Below are positions 54,160-62,391 of a stretch of 64,000 nucleotides of DNA, piece after piece. Both the position numbers and the translations under genes were made by a program. The number at the start of each line of letters is the position of its first letter. The stretch's first letter is position 1. The DNA is from Planctomycetaceae bacterium (GTDB lineage Bacteria; Planctomycetota; Planctomycetia; Pirellulales; Pirellulaceae): contig SXOA01000062.1 in NCBI GenBank assembly GCA_005778405.1, positions 1 through 64,000 of the forward strand. The letters are read 5' to 3'. The notes beneath the pieces were generated by a model. The model was not told where the DNA came from. It saw nothing but the letters and a program-made list of their open reading frames with translations, and made no database searches.

Positions 54160-55359
54160 TTAGACGACTGTGTCCGGCCAGTGAAACATCATGTGTCCGT
54201 GATAGAACTTCATTCGCATCCACTCGAGATCTTCTTCCCAGTCCTCGATTGCCTTTTCAGAATGGTGTTCCTTCTTTTTTTGGTTCCGGCAGTTTGACGC
54301 GAGGAAATTTGCTATTTTCTTCAGTCGCGCAGGTGTTTTGGGGTCACCCCATTCCGCCATATATTGTGCATCTCCGACACTCGGCAATTCTCCTTCAAAG
54401 GCGACCCGTAGGATGGCATGTCGCTGGTTTTTTGGGAGGCCATTCTTTCCAACCCGATAACCGAGTACATGCAGTGGGCTTTCCTGTCGCCAATTCTCTC
54501 CCGGCATTGTTCGACTGGTCCGTTGGCTCCGATCATGGGGCACCCAAGTGTTGACCCAGCCAGGCCAACCTTGAGATACAAATTCCAGTCCCGGATGACC
54601 TGCGCGAAATGCGGCAAGAACTTCCGGTCCAGCTGCAAATGGATCGCGCCCGCAGCCCAATATCGCGGTGAACATCTCCTGGGAATAGATTCGTAGGTTT
54701 TGCCCACGATGATGATCGATTAAAGCGTCAATGTCAGACCGATTCCAGTTTTCTCGGCCAATGACAATATGGCCAAGTGGACCAACATTTTGTGCGGATG
54801 GATAGGCAATCGGGAAAATGAAACGGCCCAACAGGAAGGTGTCAAAGTCAAGCTTGTCGAACGGCCCGTTACCAACGCAAATGACGAAACGCGGAGCCGC
54901 TACCATAGGTCCATTGGCCTGGAAAAACCATGTTCTCAATTCGCGGCAATTGAACGGCGTGTGCGTTGGCGACGGAAGCGACTCAAATTGCAGCTCAGTG
55001 AATAGTTCAGGGTCTACCGCTTCCACACAACCAATGAGACTATCTGCATTGAAATCTGCATCAGATGCACCCATCGATCGAAGTATATCGTGCAAGCGTA
55101 CAAAATCGTTATCGTCGTCGATCGTCTCTGCAATGGCTTGGGCCTGAGTTCTTATGAACATCCGGTTGAGGGACGCCACAACCTGCGTTGATGGAGTCAT
55201 GTAGGTCTGCTCATCTGACCACGACCAGCAGTCGTTTGCAGAAGAGATTTGTGAATCGTAGGTCCAGCGATAGCGGCGACCATCATGTTCAATCACAATG
55301 TCGTCGATCACGATTCCCTCAGTCTGTGTATCAGATTGGTGTCTCGCGGATTGCCACAT
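54160..55359 (-). CDS. Hypothetical protein with GYRVGKNGL motif
   Basis: 399 residues from ATG 55359, with AAGGCGG upstream. The first 100 residues are acidic (DGRRYRWTYDSQISSANDCWSWSDEQTYM). The middle has an alpha/beta pattern (RFVICVGNGPFDKLDFDTFLLGRF). The C-terminal 130 residues contain LHVLGYRVGKNGLPKNQRHAIL, a segment also seen in other uncharacterised bacterial proteins, then a Lys/Trp-rich helical end. Codon use and composition are less GC-rich than the following GTPase gene. It is 43 bases downstream of the GTPase gene on the same strand. Confidence 0.65.
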   Translation of the reverse strand: MWQSARHQSDTQTEGIVIDDIVIEHDGRRYRWTYDSQISSANDCWSWSDEQTYMTPSTQVVASLNRMFIRTQAQAIAETIDDDNDFVRLHDILRSMGASDADFNADSLIGCVEAVDPELFTELQFESLPSPTHTPFNCRELRTWFFQANGPMVAAPRFVICVGNGPFDKLDFDTFLLGRFIFPIAYPSAQNVGPLGHIVIGRENWNRSDIDALIDHHRGQNLRIYSQEMFTAILGCGRDPFAAGPEVLAAFRAGHPGLEFVSQGWPGWVNTWVPHDRSQRTSRTMPGENWRQESPLHVLGYRVGKNGLPKNQRHAILRVAFEGELPSVGDAQYMAEWGDPKTPARLKKIANFLASNCRNQKKKEHHSEKAIEDWEEDLEWMRMKFYHGHMMFHWPDTVV

Positions 55360-55402
55360 TATAGCCGCCTTGTGTGGCGATTGTGCCCTCCTCCCGCCTC
55401 TC

Positions 55403-56404
55403 TCACTCCGCATGGATCTCCACCACGTCTTTGTCGTGGATCGCGTAGTCTCCTTTCATTTGGCTGCCGGGGGTGGTGATGGCGGAACCCCAGACGCGGG
55501 CGTATTTGAAGCTCGCCGCAAGGTCGCAGTGGATGAGCTCGGCGACGTCGAGAAGAGTGCCGCCGCGGCGGAGGGTGTAGGGCTTGTCGTAGTCGGCTTC
55601 TTTTTTGGTGGGAGATTTGGTGTAGACCCGGACGACGTCCAGGGCGGTGAACATGGCCTGGCGAAGCTCTTCCAGGCCGGCGCCGTACTCGGCGGAGATG
55701 CGGAGCTCTTTGAATTCCGTCGGGCAAAATTCTTTCAGCAGCTCGATGCGGCCGGCGGCTTCGGGGAGGTCGACTTTGTTGAGGACGAGGAAGGTTTGCG
55801 TGAACGAGAGGCCGATGTCCTCTTCGTCGAGGTACGACTCTTTCCCCAGCCGCGTTTTGCCCCCTTGGAGCTGGCCGAGGAGGGCCTGGAGATCGTCGAT
55901 CCCCTCGTCGGCCCCCAGGTCCACCAGCAACAGGGCCAGGTCGCTGCCGCGGATGAGGCCGAGGGTGCCGGGGTCGAAGACGTCGGCCGTGATGGGGGGA
56001 GTGTCGATGAGCTGCACCATCACGTCCTCCCAGGGCATCATCCCCGGCTGCGGCTCGCGAGTGGTGAAGGGGTAGGGGGCGACTTCCGGCGTGGCCCGGG
56101 TGACGCTTTTGAGGAGCTGGCTTTTGCCCGCGTTGGGGCCGCCGAGCAGGACCACGCGGCCCGCCCCCTGCCGCGGAATCTTGACGCCGCCGTACGACTT
56201 TTTGGCGGACTTCTTGGCGACCTCGACCTCCTGCTTCGCCTTGCTGATCTTGGCCTTCAGCTCCGCCTGCAGCTTGTCGGTCCCCTTGTGCTTGGGAATC
56301 TCCCGCAGCATCAGCTCCAGGCAGCGGAGCTCGTCCTCCGGCGTCTGCGCCCGGCGGTACTCCTGTTCGGCTTTGTGGTACTGAGGGGTGAGGTTGGCGG
56401 GCAC
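55403..56404 (-). CDS. DRG/Obg-like GTPase
   Basis: 333 residues. Residues 1-75 are a charged helical region. The G domain has G1 GGPNAGKSQLL (about 87-97), G3 DTPP (in MVQLIDTPPI), G4 NKVD and an RISAEYGAG G5-like segment. The C-terminal 70 residues (RRGGTLLDVAELIHCDLAASFKYARVWGS, then KGDYAIHDKDVVEIH) are a TGS domain, as in DRG proteins. DRG/Obg family members act on ribosomes or translation factors. G3 is DTPP rather than DxxG, which is seen in some members. Start ATG 56404 is the only sensible one. Confidence 0.9.
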   Translation of the reverse strand: MPANLTPQYHKAEQEYRRAQTPEDELRCLELMLREIPKHKGTDKLQAELKAKISKAKQEVEVAKKSAKKSYGGVKIPRQGAGRVVLLGGPNAGKSQLLKSVTRATPEVAPYPFTTREPQPGMMPWEDVMVQLIDTPPITADVFDPGTLGLIRGSDLALLLVDLGADEGIDDLQALLGQLQGGKTRLGKESYLDEEDIGLSFTQTFLVLNKVDLPEAAGRIELLKEFCPTEFKELRISAEYGAGLEELRQAMFTALDVVRVYTKSPTKKEADYDKPYTLRRGGTLLDVAELIHCDLAASFKYARVWGSAITTPGSQMKGDYAIHDKDVVEIHAE

Positions 56405-56462
56405 TTTGATTGCAGATTCAAGATTGCAGATTTCAGATTTATGACCGAAGCAGGAATAGAGG

Positions 56463-58583
56463 CTAATCCAAATTCGCCAGGATCGCCGCTTTGGTCTGGT
56501 AGGTATCGCAGTGGCGGCGGAATTCGGCGCGGTTCAGGATTTTGGTGACGTAGACCTCGGCGAAGACGGGGGTGGCGAGGTAGCGATGGGTGCCGTGGAA
56601 GTGGACTTCGGGGGCGTCGTCACCAGCGACGGGTTTGCCGTCGGGGCCGGTGATTTTGACGCCTGGTTCCTGCTCGTAGCCGAAGGTGCAATTGGCCTGT
56701 TCCCAGCCGAGCATCACCCAGACTTTGGTCTTCTGTCGCTCTTGATCGAAGAAGACGGGGACCATCATGCGGATGTCGGGGGCGAGATCGGGGTCAGACT
56801 GGAGAGAGGCGACCCAACGAAGAAAAGTTTTCGCCTGATCGTCGGCGGATTGGCCCGCACCGAGGTCTTTAGGCAAGTCTTCCTTCATCCCGATTTCACG
56901 ACAGGCGACGATGTAGGCACCGATGAAGAGCCTCTCCATTTGGTCGAGCTCATCAGAGAGATTTATTTCGACCGGACCAGTGGCGGTCAGGCGGTGCATC
57001 TCCTTGATGTTCTCCTTGCCGAAGGTCTCCTCCAACACCTCACGCACAAAGCGATAGGACTCCGCCCGGCGGAGATACATTGTCGGCAGCAGTTCGACGT
57101 GCGGATCGGGGGAGATGAAGACCTTCTCGCGTTCCTTCTTCGGCTCTCCCTCTGCTGCTTCCTCAGCGGATTTGGCTTCTGCCTGCCTGACGTGCGTTTC
57201 CCGCGTCAGGGCATAGGTTCCTTTGAACAGCTCTTCCAGGTGCTCGCGATAGGCGTCATTGGGCCTCAATTGATTCGCTTCCGGCGAGGTATCGAAACGG
57301 ACCAATGGTTCGAGCGACCAGAGTTGATGGTCATACCAGCCAGAGTCGGGTTGCGGTTGGAAGGAGAGATTGCCGCTTTTGAGGTGGGCGATAACTTTGG
57401 TCATCAGGTCGAAACCTTTGGGGATGGGCCTGTTGCCCAAGAGCTTCATGAGGAGGTCGCCCTCGTGGCTGCGGGAGGAAGGGAAAAAGCTGATGCCGGC
57501 AGCAGGGTCGAGCTTGGGCGGATTACCGGCGTCGATTTGAGTCAAGAGATCGCGGTATCCCGCTACCGTCAGTCTGTTCGTCAGCCGCTCGTTGACTCGC
57601 AAGACTTGCTCATAGCTTTTGCGGGCCTCGACATCGGCGGCCAGGGCCTTGGCGATGGCCGTGATGCACGGGGTGCAGTCTTGAGGGTCCAGCGAAGTTT
57701 GCAGCATCCTGTCCTGGCGAAAGATGCTCTTGAGCTCTTGGGACCACGGGTAGAAGGCAAGAGGTTTGCTGCGCGTGTCGTCGGCCAGAAAATCCTTAAT
57801 TTGTCCTTCGATTTCCGTGGTGATGGCCGCCGGCGGCGGAGCCTTGTTTCCGCCTAGCCTTGCCGCGGCAAAAAGCTGCGCCAGCGGAACGCCCCCTTCA
57901 CGGACGTCCACCGCCGCCGCCAGTCGCGGCAGCCAGTCCCTTTTCCCGGCGACCGTGCCGAGACCGTTTTGCATCGCGAGTTCGGTGGCAGCGTAGAGGC
58001 CGTCGTCAAACTGCTTTCCCTTTTGAATCAGCATGGCGGCGGAAGCAAAGCCATTTCCTTGGCGGGCGAGGAACTTATCTGGTGGATAGTCTTCCGCGAC
58101 GGACTTCAAGTGTTTCTTCTGCACCCAACCATTCACGGATTTGTCGCCTTCCACAATCTGGGTTAGAACCCATTCCCCTCGTTCCTTACTCGCGAACAGA
58201 ATTTGTCCCTTTTTCAGCCGAGCTAACACCTTGGAGTTTTCTTCCAAGGGCGCTCCATCGGCGATTACTTTCACCGTTTGCGGCACATCAATCTCTTCGG
58301 AACCCCACATGATCTTTTTCGGGGATTCGATGCTCAGGATCTGCTTCGACAAATCCAGTTCCACCGTATATCCACGCTCGGTCTTGATAACCGGACGAAC
58401 CGCAGGCGGGGCAATTCTCTCCAGAAACTCTTTCGGCGAGGGAAGAGCAAGAGTTTCCTTGACTGCCATCTCGTCCTCCGGCGGTTCATTCTGTTGCACC
58501 GGCACGGCGGGAGATCCGCCGCAGCCGGAAAAAACGGAGAGGAGTACAATCAAGGCAAACATCGCGCTAAGAATGGTGCGCAT
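56463..58583 (-). CDS. Large lipoprotein of unknown function with SH3-like segment
   Basis: 706 residues. Lipobox LLSVFSGC at residues 14-21. Residues about 85-160 resemble an SH3b domain (ADGAPLEENSKVLARLKKGQILFASKERGEWVLTQ, then VNGWVQKKHL). The rest is mostly helical with a charged Ala/Glu/Lys stretch (AEAKSAEEAAEGEPKKERE). No enzymatic motif was recognised. It follows a 58-base gap from the GTPase gene on the same strand, but separate functions are likely. Confidence 0.7.
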   Translation of the reverse strand: MRTILSAMFALIVLLSVFSGCGGSPAVPVQQNEPPEDEMAVKETLALPSPKEFLERIAPPAVRPVIKTERGYTVELDLSKQILSIESPKKIMWGSEEIDVPQTVKVIADGAPLEENSKVLARLKKGQILFASKERGEWVLTQIVEGDKSVNGWVQKKHLKSVAEDYPPDKFLARQGNGFASAAMLIQKGKQFDDGLYAATELAMQNGLGTVAGKRDWLPRLAAAVDVREGGVPLAQLFAAARLGGNKAPPPAAITTEIEGQIKDFLADDTRSKPLAFYPWSQELKSIFRQDRMLQTSLDPQDCTPCITAIAKALAADVEARKSYEQVLRVNERLTNRLTVAGYRDLLTQIDAGNPPKLDPAAGISFFPSSRSHEGDLLMKLLGNRPIPKGFDLMTKVIAHLKSGNLSFQPQPDSGWYDHQLWSLEPLVRFDTSPEANQLRPNDAYREHLEELFKGTYALTRETHVRQAEAKSAEEAAEGEPKKEREKVFISPDPHVELLPTMYLRRAESYRFVREVLEETFGKENIKEMHRLTATGPVEINLSDELDQMERLFIGAYIVACREIGMKEDLPKDLGAGQSADDQAKTFLRWVASLQSDPDLAPDIRMMVPVFFDQERQKTKVWVMLGWEQANCTFGYEQEPGVKITGPDGKPVAGDDAPEVHFHGTHRYLATPVFAEVYVTKILNRAEFRRHCDTYQTKAAILANLD

Positions 58584-58639
58584 TGCGGGCTTTCCAGAGA
58601 GTAAATCAACCAGCCGGAGTTAACAGGACAGAAACCGCA

Positions 58640-59287
58640 TTATAGCGGGCTAAGTCGAACTTCTGTTCCACCGGTTGCCGCGAGATAGCAGTACTCAAAC
58701 AGCAGATCCCATTCCGTCCGGGCGATGCGGCGGGCAAGGAGTTCGGTGGCCTCGTCGTTGGATTTTTGGCCGGCTAACGACTCGCAGAGATCGATGAAAC
58801 GGTAGGGATCCCAGGACGTTTGCTGTTGGAGGAATTGCATGTTCTGCGCAAGGTCTACTTTTGAATTAGCGACGATCTGACGCGCGGCCGCCGCCAACGG
58901 GACAAAGATCGGATGCTGTCCAACCCGGCGAAACCAGTACTTCGCGTTCCCATAATCCGGCTCGCGACGGTGCATGATGCCGTGCCAATAACTGCCGTCC
59001 GCCGTTTCATTTTCCTGGCTGATGGAGTGGGACTCGTCGAGGAAATCGTGCAGCAGCCAAAGGGCGCTCAAACAGCAGCGGGCAGCATTGAGGTCAACGA
59101 TCCTCTGACCAGCAAAAAGAGATTCTGGCCGCAAAGCGGCAAGTTTGGGGCGGAGAGCTTTGTTGGGAATGCCGGGACCGAGAGGATTGAGAATTCCCTC
59201 GGGCACCAATTCTCGCAGGATCTGAGGAAAGGAAGACACGGCTGTATTTATCTTCTTGCCACCCATTCTCTTGCCATTAAGCTCCAA
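58640..59287 (-). CDS. Conserved hypothetical protein
   Basis: 215 residues from ATG 59287, with GGAG five bases upstream. The central WLLHDFLDESHSISQENETADGSYWHGIMHRREPDYGNAKYWFRRVGQHP is unusually rich in His, Asp, Glu and Trp and looks like a conserved active or binding site. No signal peptide. I know this segment only as typical of uncharacterised proteins. The start is followed within 50 bases by the WD40 gene, whose stop is upstream on the same strand. Confidence 0.7.
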   Translation of the reverse strand: MELNGKRMGGKKINTAVSSFPQILRELVPEGILNPLGPGIPNKALRPKLAALRPESLFAGQRIVDLNAARCCLSALWLLHDFLDESHSISQENETADGSYWHGIMHRREPDYGNAKYWFRRVGQHPIFVPLAAAARQIVANSKVDLAQNMQFLQQQTSWDPYRFIDLCESLAGQKSNDEATELLARRIARTEWDLLFEYCYLAATGGTEVRLSPL

Positions 59288-59336
59288 ACGATGGTGGCAA
59301 GAAAATGGATGGCAAGAATATGAAGCAGAGGAGAGG

Positions 59337-60410
59337 CTACTTCTTCTCTTCCTTTTTCGGCTCCTCTTTCTTCGGCTCCTCCTTCTTCACTTCCGCCGTT
59401 GCCGGTGCCGCGGGAGCGGGGAAGACTTCCATCTTGGTCGCGACGTTCCAGATCTTGATCGAGTCGCTGTGGCTGCCGGTGGCGAGGAGGGTGCCGTCGG
59501 GGGAGAATGCGGCGGCCCAGACGGTGCTCTTGTAGGGGCCGAAGCTGTGGGCTTCTTTCTTTTCCGCCAGGTTCCAGAGCTTGACCGTGCGGTCATGGCT
59601 GCTGGTGGCGAGCCATGCGCCGTCGGGCGAGAAAGAGACGTTCGTGACCCAGTCCTTGTGACCTTCCATCGCGAACTGTTCCTTGCCGGCGGCGTCGAAG
59701 ACGCGGACTTTTCGGTCGGCTCCGCAGGTGGCAATTTTGCTGCCGTCTTTGGAGTAGGTGATCGCCCAAACTGCGTCGCCGTGACCTTCGAGCTTCCCTT
59801 TTTCCGCGCCGTCAGCGACGTTCCAGAGTTTGCCGAGCTTGTCGGTGGAACAAGTGGCCAGCGTGGTGCCGTCCGGAGAGAACGCCAGGTCATACACAGC
59901 CGCTTCGTGGGCCTTGATGGTTTTGAATTCCTTGGTCCCTTCGGTTTCCCAAATCACGACGTTGCCATCTTCGCCCGCGGTGGCAAAGTACTTGCCGTCG
60001 GCGGTGATGGCGACGCTGCGGCACCAGCTCTTGTGCTTGTCGAGGGTTGCCTTGGGTTTCTTCATCGCCACGTCCCAGACGACGACCTTGCCGTCATAGC
60101 CACTGGTGATCAGGGTCTTGGCGTCAGTGGAAATGGCGACGGACCAGACGTTGGTCGGATGGCCGCCATCGAGGCCGGCGACGAGCGCCCCCGTCTTCGG
60201 ATCCCAGAGCTTCACGTCGCCGGGGCGATATTGCAGGCTCTCGCCGCCGGCAGAGGCGAGCATAGCGCCGTCACTGGAAAACGCCAGCGAAGTGACCCAG
60301 CGGGTGTGCTTGGCAATCGCGGATACTTCCTGGGCGGGTGCAACGGAATACGCAAAGCAAGTCACCGCAGTAGCGACCAGCGAAGTCAGAGTACGAGAAA
60401 TCGACGGCAT
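59337..60410 (-). CDS. Secreted WD40-repeat protein
   Basis: 357 residues from ATG 60410 with GGAGGAAG just upstream; 13 extra residues in the track are not needed. Signal peptide ends near AYSVAPAQ. Seven WD40 blades are visible (TSLAFSSDGAMLASAG, WSVAISTDAKTLITSGYD, RSVAITADGKYFATAGED, YDLAFSPDGTTLATCSTD, WAITYSKDGSKIATCGAD, TNVSFSPDGAWLATSSHD, WAAAFSPDGTLLATGSHSD). The end is a Pro/Glu/Lys repeat (VKKEEPKKEEPKKEEKK), possibly cell-wall or surface binding. Probably a protein-interaction scaffold in the periplasm or on the surface. Confidence 0.88.
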   Translation of the reverse strand: MPSISRTLTSLVATAVTCFAYSVAPAQEVSAIAKHTRWVTSLAFSSDGAMLASAGGESLQYRPGDVKLWDPKTGALVAGLDGGHPTNVWSVAISTDAKTLITSGYDGKVVVWDVAMKKPKATLDKHKSWCRSVAITADGKYFATAGEDGNVVIWETEGTKEFKTIKAHEAAVYDLAFSPDGTTLATCSTDKLGKLWNVADGAEKGKLEGHGDAVWAITYSKDGSKIATCGADRKVRVFDAAGKEQFAMEGHKDWVTNVSFSPDGAWLATSSHDRTVKLWNLAEKKEAHSFGPYKSTVWAAAFSPDGTLLATGSHSDSIKIWNVATKMEVFPAPAAPATAEVKKEEPKKEEPKKEEKK

Positions 60411-60610
60411 ATCTTCCTCCGGCAATAAACAAAAAGGATGCAGAATCACGGCCCCAAATCAGTGCCTATCATGCGCCGCGCCTGAGCCGCCAGCAAGCAG
60501 TGACCTTTCGGGATGATCTGGCCATTTTCGCTTAAGGGAAAAATACTGCCGTAAAGTTCCTGATTTTGTTGCCTTGGTTGGCGACTCCCGATACACTGAA
60601 TTGCTGTCAC

Positions 60611-60682
60611 TAATGGCTGTATTTCCTCATTAGGCACTTGCAGCGGCTAGTTACGGGAAATTAAATCCCATTACAGCCGTTA
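60611..60682. promoter_or_regulatory. Separated inverted repeat upstream of the HTH gene
   Basis: taatggctgta (60611-60621) and ttacagccgtta (60671-60682) are inverted copies with about two mismatches, 50 bases apart, upstream of the ATG at 60704. They may bind the product of that gene or another regulator. The 293-bp gap (60411-60703) holds no gene. Confidence 0.45.
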
Positions 60683-60703
60683 CAAAGCCCAGGAGAAATC
60701 AAG

Positions 60704-61990
60704 ATGCGTTATTCCTTTCGCCTGGCCAAGCTGGTGGGTCACACCCCGGACCCCCGCAAACGTCCGGGAACCATTAAGCAAATCTGCGAGTTCAGCAACC
60801 TCGACCGTCATCAGGTCGCGGCTCTGCTCAAGAGCGAGGTCAAATACATTCCGCTCGAAGCCATCGGCAAACTCTGCGACTACCTGCTCGCCAAGCGACT
60901 GGCCAAGCCCAAGGATCTGCCGGGCATCCTGTTCGCTCTCGAACCGGAAAACTTTTGGGAGCTGATCGCCCGCCGGCAGTGGGTGGAGGTCTGCATGGGG
61001 GTGCGGAAGGATGGCCCGGACGACACGCTCGACGACGCCTGGATTGTCGGCTCCGACTCGGTCATGTTTGGCGAGCTCCTCAGCGGCATTACCGATTTTC
61101 GCCTCTGGGCTCCCAAGGCGGCTGCCGATGCGGCCATCACATTTCCCAACGAGCTACCGATCACCAACGGAATCGGCGACAGTGGTCCGGCCGTGGTGAT
61201 GCACCAAAACGGCAACGCGCCGGAAGACCCCGCCAAGCCGCTCCTGCCCGAAGTTCTGCGCCAGACGCTGGTCTGGAGCCCCGGCAAGAACAAACATGAA
61301 TACACCAGCCTGGCGACCAAAGTCCACGAGGCGTTCCTGAACCAGGAGGAAGACGACAAAGCCCTGGTCTGCATCGGCAGCGTCAAAAGCAATCCCGTCG
61401 TCGAACGGATCATCGCCAGCGTCTTCGGCTGCACCCCGTTCGAATCGCAGGACAAAATCGCCAGCTCGTCCAGCCGCAGCGTGCCGTTCTTTCTGCGTTA
61501 CCGCGACAAAGACCCGATCCACCTCACCTCTTGCTGCGGCGGATGGCAGATTGCCGAGGGGCACGTCGCCGACAAGCCGGGCATCTACTACGAAACCAAG
61601 AGCGGCAAATGGGAATGCTGCCCCTGCGACGACAAAAAACAGGACGCGGCCTTTGTCTTCTACGTCAACCGTCCGTCGCAGGGAATTTTGGAAATGGCCC
61701 TCGGCGGCTACTCCGGCCGCGCCAGCCGCTGGCTCGCCCAGCATCTGGACCGTTGCTCGGAGCAACTCTGGCCCCCGGTCTATAGCGGCCAGGGCCTGGA
61801 AATCGGCGCGTTCGTCATCCGTTTTCAGATCAAGGACAAAGCCCGCAAAGACAAAACCCTCTTAGGCCACGAGGACGCCCCCAAAATCGAAGTCATCCGC
61901 CTCGACGAAGAAGTCATCGCCCGGCGGATGCAAGCCGTGAGCGAAGCGATGGGAGAGGAAACCGGCGAGGAGCCGGAGGGGGAGGAATAA
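60704..61990 (+). CDS. HTH-domain protein of unknown function
   Basis: 428 residues, with AGGAG eight bases upstream of ATG 60704. Residues about 22-65 (TIKQICEFSNLDRHQVAALLKSEVKYIPLEAIGKLCDYLL) are an XRE-like helix-turn-helix. The next 330 residues have no recognised fold; ALVCIGSVKSNPVVERIIASVFG resembles a nucleotide- or ligand-binding loop, and a Cys-rich turn (TSCCGGWQ, then WECCPCDD) could hold a metal. The C terminus is acidic. It may be a one-component regulator that senses a ligand through the large C-terminal part. Confidence 0.75.
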   Translation: MRYSFRLAKLVGHTPDPRKRPGTIKQICEFSNLDRHQVAALLKSEVKYIPLEAIGKLCDYLLAKRLAKPKDLPGILFALEPENFWELIARRQWVEVCMGVRKDGPDDTLDDAWIVGSDSVMFGELLSGITDFRLWAPKAAADAAITFPNELPITNGIGDSGPAVVMHQNGNAPEDPAKPLLPEVLRQTLVWSPGKNKHEYTSLATKVHEAFLNQEEDDKALVCIGSVKSNPVVERIIASVFGCTPFESQDKIASSSSRSVPFFLRYRDKDPIHLTSCCGGWQIAEGHVADKPGIYYETKSGKWECCPCDDKKQDAAFVFYVNRPSQGILEMALGGYSGRASRWLAQHLDRCSEQLWPPVYSGQGLEIGAFVIRFQIKDKARKDKTLLGHEDAPKIEVIRLDEEVIARRMQAVSEAMGEETGEEPEGEE

Positions 61991-62101
61991 CTGAAGAAGA
62001 AGCGCTCCAGACTCCACTCTCTCCGGCGAGCGGCGAGCGTTAGCTGGCCGGCGAGTCTCAACGGATTACTTCCCGGCTCCCCTGGATAGGTAAAGGCAGA
62101 C
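61991..62101. other. 111-bp gap with a short GC-rich dyad
   Basis: Lies between the HTH gene and the duplicated tail. It contains ccggcgagcggcgagcgttagctggccgg, which can form a short stem from ccggc/gccgg. It may act as a terminator for the HTH gene. Confidence 0.35.
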
Positions 62102-62362
62102 CTACCGTTTCGTTGTGTCTCCCGACATCAGGAAGTCCACGGACGCTGGGTCGAGGGACATCGAAGCGGCCGGTGCCACGGGGGGCGTGGTGGTATTACG
62201 CTGAGTGAAGGCGTCCGCGTCGTCCCCGGCCCCGCGGCCGTTCCAGGCGACGGAGAGCTGACTCTGCCGTCCGTCGGTAGTGGTGTTTACGATCATCGTG
62301 TCGCTGAGCGACCCGTCGGCGTTCAGTCGGTGGACGCGCACGTCCTTGGTAAATACGTGCAA
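62102..62362 (-). pseudogene. Decayed tandem copy of the 3' end of the surface protein gene
   Basis: Encodes 86 residues (track start MHVFTKD) that match the last about 95 residues of the gene at 62392-64000: VRVHRLNADGSLSDTMIV against IRVRRLNADGSLSDTFIV, then WNGRGAGDDADAFTQR, and a shared ending DPASVDFLMSGDTTKR against DAALVDFLMSEDTSKK. An in-frame 27-base deletion removes ATGDGFIVS-type residues of the complete copy. It begins 29 bases after the complete gene's stop, so it is a duplicated tail without its own start or signal; expression is unlikely. Confidence 0.75.
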
Positions 62363-62391
62363 CAGTGGCCTTCGCTGAGGCTGCCGCTGGT

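Noticed and set aside
56511-57857. Plus-strand 448-residue ORF and 59256-60428 ORF of 390 residues
   Set aside because: Both are shadows of the minus-strand lipoprotein and WD40 genes.
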